A stretch of 64,000 nucleotides of DNA from Marsupella aquatica. Its lineage: Eukaryota; Marchantiophyta. Below the pieces are notes generated by a model. That model had not been told where the DNA came from. It made no database searches and saw nothing but the letters and a program-made list of their open reading frames with translations. The DNA is taken from the NCBI GenBank assembly GCA_973895155.1, contig OZ316896.1:186001-250000 (forward strand). Direction: 5' to 3'. Below, piece by piece: positions 1-12,100 of the stretch; the first letter of the stretch is position 1, and every line of letters starts with the position of its first letter. A program made the translations under genes and the position numbers.

Positions 1-1990
1 ACCATATGTCATCCCACATAGATTTAATTATAGTCAGGTCATACCATTTGAAACCATTACTGAGTATTCCATCATTATTCCTGCCCCCATTTAGACACCA
101 TGAAGCGCGCCCCAGCCCCATTCAACTGCAAAAAGGATTTGTCAAAGCTTGCTAACCTAACTTAATGCTTTTTGTAGTCAATCTCTAATTTTTCTATCGC
201 CGTCTTCTGGTCGTGCCAAAAAGGTGCTTAATTATCACCCAATTTCAGCCTCACATATGTAGCTAGGTTGGGTTTACTTATTGCCATGCCCCATAAACCT
301 TCATGTTTCCCATGCCCCCTTCATATATGACAACCAATGCATGGTTCATGTTCAATATAAGTCCAACTTAAATGTCCAACTTAAATATATATGATCAGCT
401 CTTCACTACCCCAACCCTAAAAAAGTGTACTTATCATAATGGTAATGTGGGGTCATATATACCTGACTATTTGGCCACATTTTCACCAAAGGGGGTGGTT
501 CAAAGTTGTGACTAACCACTCACCCCACATATAACTATTGCGTAAGTCCTTTGGTTTCAAAGGAAAAAACTAATTAGGCAAATCATAGACTTTTGTGTCT
601 CTTTTGTGCTTTCAATGTCTCCACTTCAATGTGCGTGAGTGTGCCTTTGGACACAAGTTTAGGGTGCGCGGGTTTCGTTTAACACGGCAGCAGAGTGCAA
701 AGTTGAGTTGAATGTGCGCGGGAACTCGGTTTAGGGAAAAACTAGCTTGTCCATTCTGCTGTCGGCCGGGGACATTCATCGTGCTTGAAGGTTTTGTGAA
801 GGGTTTTGTGCGAGGAGCTTTACGGACTTCACTCTCGCTTGAGAGATGGTGATGGTAGGCAGGTGCAACAGCAGTGCTTGATCAAGGCTAGACTTTATTG
901 CGTAAGTCCCTGCTCGTCGTCTGGATATGTCATTGTTGTCGGGGTCTTCATGCTCGTCTGATTTGTCTTTTGCTCTTTGTGGCCGAGAGTCGACTACCTC
1001 ACTCACTGACTTCTTGTCCAATGCATACCACAACCCTATTCCTCGTTCTCAGTCTACGAATTGTTTCCAAAACTATTCGGAGAAACTGAGTCAAAGTGTC
1101 GTTCGTTGAGTGTTGACAGTGTCGCTCTTTGGCAAGCAGGAAGGTGCTTTTTCCGGGTTTCCATCGTAAGGTTACGAGCTTCTGTTGTTGCAGCTGTGAC
1201 CGACAACTGAGGAGCTACAACCAAGAGCTTATTGATTTGCAGCACTGCCATGGACGAGGAGCTGTGGAGGGCCGGGGAGCTGCAAGAAAGTGGGGAGTGA
1301 TCTTGAAGGCCAACTATCTAGCGTGAGGTGGATCATCGTGGCTGCAACATTGACCGGGCCTTTTTTTGCGTTGGGCACTGTGAGTAAGGCAATCTACGGA
1401 GGCGCGAAAGAGTCACGAGGAGTCGAGTTCAGCTACGGCAGTATTCACTTCAATTGTCCCAATGTGGTTGGCGTGAGCTGCAGGTGAGCTTAGTTGTGTG
1501 CACATTTCATGTAAGTCAAGTGGTCGGTGTTTTAGGCATTGCGGAACTTGATTGACCACCCCATGGCTAAGGTTTAAGGTGCGGACTACAACAAATATGT
1601 GTTGTTGCTGAAAGTGTTGGTGGTGAGCGACAACTGGTATTGTTTCAGCTAAAGGGAGCACATTGGAGCTTGTGTATCCATGACCTGCGACCGATTGCGG
1701 CTGCCTGTTGTTACAATCGCCGAATCAATCACGCACCCAATCTTGCGGGCAGAAACAACTTTGCGGGAGTGTTGAAGGTTTAGGGTGAGCAACAGCGGAG
1801 AGCTCATTGCTTGGTGGCAGGGTTGAAGGTGGATGATCGGGCTGCAAGGCCAACCGGGGACTTGTTTTGCATTGAGCGATTGCTGCGGATTGCTATGCAG
1901 CTTCAGTTAGGGCGGCTTGGTGCTACATCGGCACAGGTAAGGCTGCAATCCCCTATCGACGCGGACTCACCTCGTGACTGCAAGTATAGT

Positions 1991-2018
1991 TGTCTAGGTG
2001 ATGTATGCATTGCGTGTT
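1991..2018 (+). repeat. 28-bp direct repeat, copy 1 (copy 2 at 3372-3399)
   Basis: The 28 bases at 1991-2018 recur exactly at 3372-3399, starting with TGTCTAGGTGATG. The flanks differ. The role is unknown. Confidence 0.8.
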
Positions 2019-2510
2019 TAGGGTCTAGGTGACATCGCTTCTAAGCAAAATTTGTGAGCTGCCTAGGTCCATTGCTGAATGTTGCTTCCTTTAAATTACC
2101 TGGTGCCTGCTGTTACAATCGCCTGCTCAATCATGCACCCAATCGCCTGGAGCTCATTTGCCTGGAGCTTCATCCATCAGATTCAAACTGTTATTGTTGC
2201 TCTGCCCTTTTGCCATGGGTTGCCGGCCTACCGGATGCTATCAACAGATTAAGAACAAGTCATATCCTAAGTCCCGGTGTTGCAGTGATGTCCCCGACCC
2301 TAAGATGCTTTCCGAACTCATCTTTCTTGTTTCCTGTTGCTACTGATGTATGTATGTTCTCCCCTATTTTTGCTTACAGATTGGTCTCTCCACACTTCTT
2401 GCTTGACATGATTGTTTTGCTCCTCCCTGTATCAGAACATGCCTTGTGCCCGGCGGTGGGGTGGGGGGGTGAACAGACGACCTTAAGGTTCACTACATTT
2501 CTAGGAACTG

Positions 2511-2665
2511 TGCATCTTTCAGCTGATTTTAGCCGCAAGTTCCCTTGCTTTCCCCTATTTTTGCTAAGATCCCTCCCACTAATCACATGCATCTTTCAGC
2601 TGATTTTAGCCGCAAGTTCCCTTGCTTTCCCCTGCTTTTGCTAAGATCCCTCCCCACTAATGACA
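2511..2665. repeat. Two-unit tandem repeat of ~77 bp
   Basis: Units 2511-2587 and 2588-2665 are nearly identical. Both begin TGCATCTTTCAGCTG and both hold the block CAAGTTCCCTTGCTTTCCCC. This is a local duplication in the CACTA leader. Confidence 0.9.
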
Positions 2666-5600
2666 TGCATCCTTTACTTTTCTCGGTGGCCCGTGCGCCT
2701 GCCTTCCTACTTTCGTTCTTATGGACTCTCCTTAGGTTTTCATTCACCTGGTTTTGGACTTTTTGCTCCGGTGGAATCTGTCTTGACAACTTGTGTTTGT
2801 TCTAATTGTTAATATCTCAAGAGGGTCGTCAACTAAGCTGAAAGGAGTCAAAGCTAACTACAAGCTAGCAAATACAGAGAATGCTCCCAAGTCGAGTCAG
2901 GAGGAAGTTACTAAAACTAGACCTTCACAACTCTCGAAACTGGAAAGTGAAATTCAGCGTGAGACACGTAGCTGAAGGCCACAAGGATAACTATATGGCC
3001 ATGCTGTCCCCCATTCAAGTCCAAAGTCCTCTTCAGATTGTCTGAACTCCTATTGAATGTATTGAATAATTATTTCATCACAGAAATTTTCAGAACAAAC
3101 ACGGAAGCACCAGGGGGCTGAGGATTGGATATTGAGGCTGAAGACATTGAGGTAATAAACTAGGTGTGGTTCGGGTGACAATGTTAGCAACTGATGCTTC
3201 TTCAGGGGAACTTCCCATGTGCAGTTTATCCACACATGATTGACTTTGGTTCTTGCTGTTTTTCTTTTGGTGTACTCTTGAGTTTGGTGTCACTCTATCC
3301 TTTCCTGTAGCCTCGAAATAGGAACACACCTGCTTAGTGGTCCCCAATCGCCCAATGATTTATAATGACTGTGTCTAGGTGATGTATGCATTGCGTGTTC
3401 ATTCCAGAAGAATGAATATGTACACTTTGCACAAACCTGGACAGATTTTGAATGTTATTTATCTGAGTTTCTGTTTGTGAGCTCTGACTTGGAGCCTTAA
3501 CATTTGTGTTTCTGTGGGGCTGAGCAGAGTTTGTTCCGTCTAGAAGCTGCTGTACTGAAGTGATCAGCCTCCGGCTTGGAGGTGAATCTTCAATTTTTTG
3601 TGGATCCGAGTGACTTCTGTCCAGCTGAGTTTTGCTTTGTCGGGACGATTGTGTTTGGCTAAGATGCTAGATTGTGGCTTGTCTTCTTGCTTCCAGCTTG
3701 TGTATTTTCAATTAATAGAAGTTGGGAACGAAGTGATAATTGAATTTCCTTATATTAAGCATCTTCACCTAGAAACTCAATACATAAACTCCAGGATTCC
3801 CTCGGGACATAAAATGAGCCAAATTGTCTCAAAATTGGGAACCTGCACCCGCACTACTCAAACAATTGTGTTGGGCTTGGTGGCCTTGTAAGTCGTCTTT
3901 AGCTTTCGCAATGGAGGTTGAATCTTGCAGTACGTCAAGGGGAACTTGATCTTTGAATCATGGAACTGCTTGGTACTTTCTCGCTTGCACAGAGAGACAG
4001 GGACTGTCGTAGTCTTCATGATCTGGATGCAAGGGAACCAAACTCTATGACAAGAAGCCATCTCATCATACATCTGCTCTGCAGCTCCGTTTCTTGTGGT
4101 ATCACAATATTCCTTGTACATGTTGTGATAACCTGTACGACTCTGATACGTGGACCCAGATACCGAAGTTCTTAATTGTGGTGGGCTTCTTTTCGAAGAT
4201 CTGGTAGACACATTATTCAGCATTTGCTAACTTCAAAACTAGAAGGGTAACACATTAAACAACAGAGAAACTCACAACATCCTCCTTTGGTCCTTCAGAG
4301 TCTGTACTTTGATTCTGAAGTTTGACTGAGTTTTTGTTTACTAAAAGAATGTGACTGTGTAAGAGTTCCGTTTGGCAGTGGATTGGTTGAAGCACTTCAT
4401 GCTAGTGTGTTTTCCACAGCTCTTCAACCAGCTTTCGTCTTCCTTGTCTTTCACCACTTACGATGACATCAATTCAGCTAAGACCATAGAAGGTTCCAAA
4501 ACATCTAACTTGTAAAATCGCATTCTGTTACATCAAGGACTAAGGTGTTGGGTGCCAAAGGAGACAACACAACAAACACGCTGAAAAGACTTTAGGACTG
4601 GGTTCAACAAGGTAGTGAAGGTGCTTAGAGCCATAGTAAGTATGCATTCTGTATCTTTCTCTGTTGATGTGAGCTTGTGCATAATGGGAGTTGTAGTTGG
4701 CAAGAGTTCCAAATATGAATAGATCCAGAAGTATGTGATCATGTACTTGCTCTATAAAGTTCTGAAGATATAAGCATTTTCTGTTAGACCAAGCAACTTG
4801 GGAGTTGGTAAGTGTCACCTGCATCTGAGGGGCTACACCGGGGCATCAGTGGAGGTTCACTTGCACAACACGACAACCAGTGAATTTTCTCTTTGCTGCA
4901 ACCTGCAAGGTGAGACTTTCGGTCTTTCTGGATGAAAAAACAGGAGTTTAATATGATTGATATACATGTCCGTCGAGAATATGGGTTTATCACCAAGCTC
5001 TTTGTCTTAGGAAACTCATAAACTCAGAATCAAATATGTACTATGCACGTTTCATGCTATGTGTATACTATGACCTGTAGTTGGAACCAAGACAATGAGT
5101 GGGAACTGATTAGTTTAGGTGGTTGCTGTTGGCGAGGCAAGTCGACCTCGTGCTCACCTTGCTCATCAAAGGACGTGAACAGAGGACATCACAACGAAAG
5201 CAACACTTGTGGTGAGGACCCGCAACGCTGAACATGTGCGACTTGCACGCAAGGCAGAGATGTTGCGCCTTGAGTATGTCAGACTTGGGATCCTTCCAGC
5301 CCAGTCTACATGGTACTTTGAGTACCCTGTTGTTTCCAGGAACAACTACAGCCGGCCTCTACCTGCTTCAGTACCCTTCCCGACATCCTTGGTATTTGTG
5401 TCTCTTGTACATGACCCGCCACAAATTAGGTGCCAAGGGTGTGTACACAGTTGCCAATATGACTGTCTTGCCTGTAGGGCTTCTGGCCCAGAATTGGATG
5501 ACCATTCTCTTGGATGCCGATTTTTGCACAGAGCACAATGTATCATCTGGAACCACTCGCCATCCTGCAGTGTGCCTGGTGATGTCACTTGTCCTGCCCT

Positions 5601-6273
5601 CCCAGACCCCACCACTGGTGACTTTGGTGTCTACACATGTTTGGATCACATGCTCTAGAGGACCACTTGTCACACCGCATGCACAGACCAGATACCATTG
5701 ACCTATAGCTTAACACTCTGACTTCAACATAGAGGATATTTACTTAAAATTTTGATGTATGAGCAATTTTGGGTCCAGGGATTAGGGTCAACAGTACATA
5801 ACTTATATCCTATTATGCCTGCATTAAGCAAAATATCCTAATTTAAGAGGCTAGCAAACTCGCATAAAAGTCTCTATTGAAAGACTGCTTTCATGACTGC
5901 TTTAACCTGGTGAACATTGCAACGTTGAATGAATTAATGGGCCATGTGATAATATGCAAAATGATTTATGCCTCACTTATTTGTCTCAGCCACTATCATA
6001 ACCTATTTAGGATGTATAAATTTCAACCCTTATGACACTGCTTCATACCAATCCTCTTCGAAGAATGCCTGTTTTACATGTCACGACTATTGTATGTGAT
6101 TCAAATGCATGAAATGTTGTTGCAGATCTCCTTTGGTGAATCATAGCCACAATTAAAATTGAGGTGTTGGTGGAGAAATTGTATTAGGGGATCAGTTTTG
6201 TGTGTGGGCTCAACATACCAAAAGTATGTGTGCTCTGCATCCTTGTGTGGCCATTCCAATTCATTGCAGTAGC

Positions 6274-6417
6274 AAATGCCTTTGTACCTTAAATGCTAAA
6301 TATATTTTACTTTCTGTGCAGTCTGCTAAATTGTAGAGTCTATCTAAATGCCTTTGTACCTTAAATGCTAAATATATTTTACTTTCTGTGCAGTCTGCTA
6401 AATTGTAGAGTCTATCT
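6274..6417. repeat. Two-unit 72-bp tandem repeat before the PHD gene
   Basis: Units 6274-6345 and 6346-6417 are identical or nearly so. Each contains a pyrimidine-rich stretch ending in TTTCTGTGCAG, which looks like a 3' splice site. The array ends 11 bases before the ATG of the PHD gene. A further CAG lies at 6425-6427, immediately before GCATGG, so the start may sit at the beginning of a coding exon. Confidence 0.9.
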
Positions 6418-6428
6418 CATGCGCAGGC

Positions 6429-7109
6429 ATGGCACGGCCTAAAATTCAAGCCAAAAAGCGTGTGACAGAGGTGAGAAACACAGGTGTACTTGGGGCAGAT
6501 GCTACTAACTTCTCTGCAAGTCAGATTTTCCAGAAGGCAGCTCATTGTTGTGCCATTTGTGACGATGGTGGGGGCCTGGTCATTTGTGAGGGCCCTTGCA
6601 TGAGGCATTTCCACCTCAACCCGGAGTTTGACCTTGCTGCAGAAAACAACTGTCCAGGGGTGGGCCTCCTGTCAACACACCAGGGAGACTGGATGTGCAC
6701 TGATTGTTTGGAGAAGCAGGCTAAGTGTGCACAGTGTGGGAAGTTGGGGTCCTATGAGGGCTCTGTTGATGCTACAGCAAATGTTAGGAAATGTCCAGAC
6801 CGTTTTTGTGTGAGATTTTTCTGTTTTGAGTGTTTGCCTGCTCATGCCACAGCTTGCCCACTTCATAGGTGCAAGGCATGTGGTGAGCATGATGATGACT
6901 ACTGGACTGACATAGTCCACTGTGCTAGGTGTCCCACTATGTGGCACTATCATTGCCTGAAAGATCATCAAGTAGAGGGTTATGCTTGTGACAGAGAAAT
7001 CTATGATCACTCTGCACATGGTGTTGATCGATGGATATTTTATTGTCATCGCCATGCCATTGATCCTACCTTGCGCACTCCTGTGAGAGATCACATATCT
7101 TGGCTGTGA
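6429..7109 (+). CDS. EDM2-like triple PHD/zinc-finger protein (CACTA cargo)
   Basis: This is an intact 226-residue single-exon frame with an ATG start and no internal stop. It is almost entirely Cys/His zinc-binding modules. Residues 41-93 form a PHD finger opening CAICDDGGGLVICEGPCMRHFH and closing WMCTDC. Residues 100-143 form a second module (CAQCGKLGS...CPDRFC...CFEC...CPLH). Residues 148-208 form a third (CKACGE...CARCPTMWHYHCL...CHRH). The order and spacing match the PHD block of plant EDM2, a chromatin reader known in Arabidopsis to counter silencing at transposon-bearing loci. The SET-like/ATPase and methyltransferase-like parts of EDM2 are absent. By inference it is a nuclear histone-tail reader or decoy. 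It lies on the transposase strand, ~0.6 kb before the BRCT gene, inside a CACTA element. The EDM2 link is family-pattern recognition, not an alignment. Confidence 0.8.
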   Translation: MARPKIQAKKRVTEVRNTGVLGADATNFSASQIFQKAAHCCAICDDGGGLVICEGPCMRHFHLNPEFDLAAENNCPGVGLLSTHQGDWMCTDCLEKQAKCAQCGKLGSYEGSVDATANVRKCPDRFCVRFFCFECLPAHATACPLHRCKACGEHDDDYWTDIVHCARCPTMWHYHCLKDHQVEGYACDREIYDHSAHGVDRWIFYCHRHAIDPTLRTPVRDHISWL

Positions 7110-7701
7110 AGCTGAACATTGTACATGCACAGTGCACCTGATGTGGATGTACTATTTTTTGAGATTGCAGAGATTCCAATTTTGAAAAGGAGTTGGGTAG
7201 GCGAGTTTATATAGGCAGCACTTATCTTGTGCTCTGGCGTCAGTGGCTGGGTACATGCCTATACAAACTTATCCTTACAAGCCTTCTTGGAAGTATTTAG
7301 GCTGAGTGGTCATTTTCATAAACACTTTCATCAGACTGCTAAATTAAAACAGGACTTCTAAGTTGTAAGCGTATAAATTATCAGGCATGCAATTAATCAA
7401 ATTGCCCTATAAGTTTGTCATTGAATGTATCCTCCTTTACAACAAAATATGTATGTGCCATGACAAGTTGGTTGCACTTCATTTCACCACGGATATGGAT
7501 TTTGTAGTATATATTCAAACAATGTCCTGCATCCGTGCAGGTGCCTAGTACGTATTGTTCACATATCCCTTGTACCTATCAAAATCGGACCTGAGCACCA
7601 GTGGGCCAGATCAACTCAAAAAGCAGGAATTTTGTTGTCCTTGTATTGTCAGGTGAACCCATTCTTCCAAAATTCACTGTCATCACGTAGGGTGTGTGTA
7701 C
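7110..7701. other. Spacer between PHD and BRCT genes
   Basis: This AT-rich stretch has no supported gene. A possible 3' splice site (CACGTAG, ending 7690) lies just before the BRCT start codon, so part of it may be a 5' UTR intron. Confidence 0.4.
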
Positions 7702-8574
7702 ATGGAGCCTGGTAAACGTAGAAAGTGTGACCACCCAGCAGTGTTTACAGGGGTCAGAGCGATTTTGGTCCATGGCCAGCATGGGTTGACCAAAGTGCAT
7801 TGGCCAACTGTACAGAAACGATTCTCTGAGCTCCATGGCACTGTAGTTCAGGACATCACTCCAGAGACTACACATGTTGTTGCAGGGACATGGCTATCAG
7901 TGATAAAGAAGTGGTCATGGTCCTACATGAATTCTGCAATTACTAAGCAAGGCCTAAAAGTAGTTGAGGCCTCTTGGATCACAGATTCCATAGCACATAA
8001 GATTGTACAGGATACTGAGCAATATGAGTTGTGGGAGGATGAAGAAGCTACTGCATCAGCTTGGGCTGAACAAGAAGTCTGGGAAGCAAAGGCACGGCTT
8101 GCTGATCTCCAATATGGACCTGTACTCAACAAAGGACAGAGCTCTACAAGGCTGAAGAGTATGTTGGCTGAGGAGACGAAGCAACCAACCCCCATTCTGA
8201 AAGGGCTGAGCATGGTATTTGTGGAGGCGGGAATTGGAGAGGTTAAGTGCAAAGTGTACAAGTCCACAGTGCTTGACCTAGGTGGGACAGTGGAGGAGAA
8301 TATAACAGAGGACACCACTCATGTCATTACTAAGTCATATCCCAAAGCCTGCCGCAAGTTTGGGAAGGGAGACATTCGCTTTTATGTCATGTCCCATAAT
8401 GTGTTTGTGGTTTCATATGCTTGGCTTGTGGAATCAGTAGCAGCTGGGAAGCGTCAAAACCCAATGGACTATGATCTTTTTGAGGCCTGGCCACGGAAGG
8501 GTCAGGATCCTTACAGAGAGGACTATGAGACAACAAGTGAGGAATGGGTCATTAGCGATTCTGAATCAGAGTGA
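7702..8574 (+). CDS. Tandem BRCT-domain protein (CACTA cargo)
   Basis: This is an intact 290-residue frame from ATG 7702; a GTG two codons upstream is less likely as the start. Residues ~8-110 look like one BRCT domain: FTGVRAILVHGQHGL, then GTVVQDITPETTHVVAG, then VVEASWITDS. Residues ~163-250 form a second: LKGLSMVFVEAGIGEVK, then LGGTVEENITEDTTHVITK, then VVSYAWLVES. The aromatic W before the last helix is present in both. The VEAGIG/THV style resembles the BRCT of family-X DNA polymerases (Pol lambda/TdT), but no polymerase domain follows. The C-terminus is acidic and Ser-rich (EEWVISDSESE). BRCT domains bind phosphoproteins or DNA ends, so a role in repair of transposon breaks or recruitment of end-joining factors is an inference. 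Confidence 0.8.
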   Translation: MEPGKRRKCDHPAVFTGVRAILVHGQHGLTKVHWPTVQKRFSELHGTVVQDITPETTHVVAGTWLSVIKKWSWSYMNSAITKQGLKVVEASWITDSIAHKIVQDTEQYELWEDEEATASAWAEQEVWEAKARLADLQYGPVLNKGQSSTRLKSMLAEETKQPTPILKGLSMVFVEAGIGEVKCKVYKSTVLDLGGTVEENITEDTTHVITKSYPKACRKFGKGDIRFYVMSHNVFVVSYAWLVESVAAGKRQNPMDYDLFEAWPRKGQDPYREDYETTSEEWVISDSESE

Positions 8575-9148
8575 GGAGTAGTAGCATCAGTTTGGACACA
8601 AGTTTTTTTGTATAAATCAGATCATTGAAATAAATGTGATCTTTGAACTAATGTACCTTGTTATGGTTGGTGGCAGTTGGGCTTATTTTACTGTTGGCGG
8701 ATTGTTGTTTCCTGCTGCCTGGGGGTGTCACTGTAAACGTACATGCAGAGGCGGTACATTTGAGGACAGCGGAGGAGGTGGTGACACCCTCCAACATTTA
8801 GGAATTTTGTGTCATTCACTTGACAATAGGTACACTACTTGCGAACCTGTTTTTTTCTTTTGGGGTGGTTTAGGGTTTGTGAGAATTTAGTACACGTTAT
8901 GTTAACTCTTTTGGCAGATACAGTCAGGGATATATGGAACACAAATACCACCATTAGGCATCCTTGTTCACTGCTGTCCATGACTGCAGAGCTCCCAGCC
9001 TGTTACAATGCACCCTGGTCACCACCCTCCCCAGACCCAGCCCAGGGCATAGGCACTGCCTTTGCATCATCCCACAAGGATATCACGCCATGATAATAAG
9101 CTTTGGCAGCGTGAAAGGTTACGAACCAGACTTTCAGGAGCCAGTAGG
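8575..9148. other. Spacer / 5' region of the transposase gene
   Basis: The Tnp2 frame is open from 9062 but has no ATG before 9149. The upstream in-frame residues read plausibly as transposase, so an upstream exon or a lost start is possible. Nothing else is recognisable here. Confidence 0.4.
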
Positions 9149-12100
9149 ATGAGATGTCCTTGTGCAATCTGCCAAGGATCCCGTACCAGGGGTCTGAATG
9201 AGGTTTGGCGGCATATCGCGGTTCATGGAAGAGATCCACGACATCGAGTTTGGAATGATCCTGCAGAGGAAGATTCTTCCGACGAGGAGTGGAGGTTAGA
9301 ATTTGATGCTGCCAATGCTGCAAGACGGGCAAGTGAGGTTCTGCCTGGTGCATTTGAAAATGTTGTAGCTAGTCTCTGTGGGTTGTCAGCTCTCCAACGG
9401 GATGGTGCTCAGGCAGCACCACGTGACAAAGGAATTCATGTGGAAGAGATGGTGAGAGACATCTTCCAAGACTTGGATGCATTTCATGATGGGCTGGACA
9501 ACGAAGAGGATACGGCTGCAGATGCAAGTGTGCCCCCTGTCGAAGAGCCTCTTGATGAGTTTGAGATAGGGCAGGAAACCCCTGGGCATGATGGGATGTT
9601 TGGCTCTCCCCTGCAAATACAGGAAGGCAGGAAGTCTTTGTACCCTGGTAGCAAATGTTCTAAACTGGGATTTGTCATCATGTTCCTGAACATTTGCGGC
9701 AACCACAATGTCCCCAACGTTTTGGTTTCTGAGTTGTTGGCATTCTTGCGAACAACTGTGCTACCAGATGGTAATATTTTGCCCAAGAACATGTACGAGG
9801 CAAAAAGATGCATATCTAATCTTGGATTGAACTATGATTTGATCCATGCCTGTCCTGATGGGCATGTTCTTTTCAGAAAGGAGTATAAAGAATCGTTGAC
9901 ATGCCCTAAGTGTGGGAAGCACAGGTATCGGAACTCAGGAAAGTCTATGGTTCCCGCCAAGGTACTTCGTCATTTTCCACTCATTCCCAGACTTCAGCGG
10001 ATGTTCAGAAGCCGTGCCATCTCGGAGATGATGACTTGGGCAACTGACAAGAAAAGTGATGATGGGCTACAACGACATGCTGCAGATTCAAGGCAATGGA
10101 AACTCATAGATGAGATGTATCCCGAATTTGCTGCTGAGCCGAGGAATGTCAGACTTGGGCTGTCATTGGATGGGGTAAACCCATTTGGAGACAAGAACAA
10201 CAAATTTTCGTGCTGGCCTGTAACTATTTTGAATTATAACCTTCCTCCTTGGATGACTACAAAGCAATTTTTTGTTCTCATGGTCCTACTGATACCAGGA
10301 CCAGACAATGCTGTATCTGCCAACATAGATGTGTTTCTGGCTCCCCTAGTGGAGGAATTGAGAAAGCTTTGGGAGGAAGGAGTTCTCACATATGATGTCC
10401 TACAGAGGCTTGGGAGGTTAAACCCATTCATCCTTAGAGCCATTGTCATTCTGACTATAGCTGACTACCCAGCCCATGGGATGATATCAGGCCAAACAAC
10501 AAAAGGATATTGTGCTTGTACTATCTGTGGGCGCAATGTCACCAGTGAGTACTCCAGAGCCCTGCAGAAAGTGATATACATGGGCCATCGTCATTTTCTG
10601 AAGGCAGATCACCCTTACAGAGAAAGATAGGCATTGATTGCACACTTTGGCAATAAGATTGAGCAACGTGGACCCCCGACACGAGTGACCAAAGAGGAGA
10701 TCAGGCAGTGGGGAGCACTGAGGGATGACTATATCAAACGAGGGGGCAGGGAAGATGGAGTGAGTGATCCAATAAAGCGATATGGTGTAAAAAGACTGAG
10801 CATATTGGACTTGGAGCTCAAGTACTGGAGGGTAAGCCTCTTGGAGTTGATGCTAATTGGGATACATGTTTTGGTTCAGAGCATGTGCATTCATTTTGAA
10901 GAGAGAGACTAAACTTGAGGCATTTCCTGACGCTTTTGCATTGCAACGATGCAGGAGTTTGAGCCAAGCAAACATAACATTGATGTTATGCACATTGAAA
11001 AGAATATTTGTGAGAGTCTACTCAGATTCTTGTGTGGAGAGAAAGACACTGGTTCAGTGAGATTGGATCTTGAACAGAGGGGAATGAAACCCCATCTTTG
11101 GTTGAGGCCACATGCCCACAGAGCTGATGTGCTCTTGAAGTACCAAGCGCCCTATGTTCTGACAGACACAGAGTGGGAACTATTTGTGCAGAGGTTGAGT
11201 TCTTTGAAGGTTCCTTCAAACTATGGCAGTGCTTTCAAGAAGCATATCATGACTAGAAAGCTTGGTAGTATGAAAAGCCATGACTACCATATGTTGATGC
11301 AACAGGTGTTGCCTTTATGCCTGAGGGGCCTGTTGCAGAAGCCTGTTCGTACTGTGATCATGTGACTCAGTGATGTGTTTCATCGTATTTGTGTGAAGGT
11401 TTGGGATGAAACACACTTCCCACAACTGACAGAAGATGTCGCTCAGGTGCTGTGTGACCTGGAGATTTATTTTCCTCCCGCATTTTTTGATGTCATGACC
11501 CACCTACTTGTCCATGTTGTGGAAGAGCTACACCAATTTGGGCCTGTGAGTGCTCGTTAGTTGTACCCTTTGGAACGGTACACGAAGCTACTCAAAGGTC
11601 ACGTGAGAACATATTACAAACCTGAAGCAAGCATGGCTAAAGGTTACATCAAGGATGAGACTCTGGGATTTCTGACCGAATACATAGCACAATATGAGCA
11701 TGTGAAGACCAGGGTGTGGAATTCTCATGAGGAGGAAGGGGTGATAGGTGAAGTACTGGAAGGGGCTGCAACCACAAAGAACCTGACCATATCTATGAGA
11801 GACTTGGCACATGACTTTGTATTGCACAACACTGTGGTGATGGAACCCTGGATACAGTGAGTGCATACATGTGCTATAATCCAGTTCATGAGCTTAAATG
11901 TTGTGTTCGTGTGGTTTTCTCCTTCAGCCTGTTCATGTTTACCCAAGCTAATGCTGTGTGGTTGTTTGTTCAGGGAGTATGAGTCATTGAAGGCGGCCCA
12001 TCCCACTGCAGGAACAACTTTTCTAGGTTTCATGGAGTGGATCAGAGTGGCAATTAGAGAGCATCACGAGACCCACCCAGACATGGATGCAGATGTTTAC

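Larger units (their letters stand above)
1..6273. other. CACTA 5' leader without recognisable gene
   Basis: This stretch has AT-rich subterminal-like sequence up to ~600 and then a G-rich leader (about 620-2000) with short open frames in all phases. No frame shows a known motif or convincing codon use. It probably holds the 5' terminal region, promoters and untranslated exons or introns of the cargo and transposase genes. The G-rich part resembles in style the leader of the second CACTA element at ~55,900-57,000. Two short duplications are listed separately. Confidence 0.5.

Noticed and set aside
2054-2644. 196-codon hydrophobic frame in the CACTA leader
   Set aside because: Composition follows the T-rich DNA and the frame runs through the 77-bp tandem repeat; no sign of selection on protein.
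5209-5701. Two overlapping + strand frames of 149 and 155 codons
   Set aside because: They overlap each other in different phases with antisense frames too, show no motif and no intron signals, and end at unrelated points. I could not support a gene.
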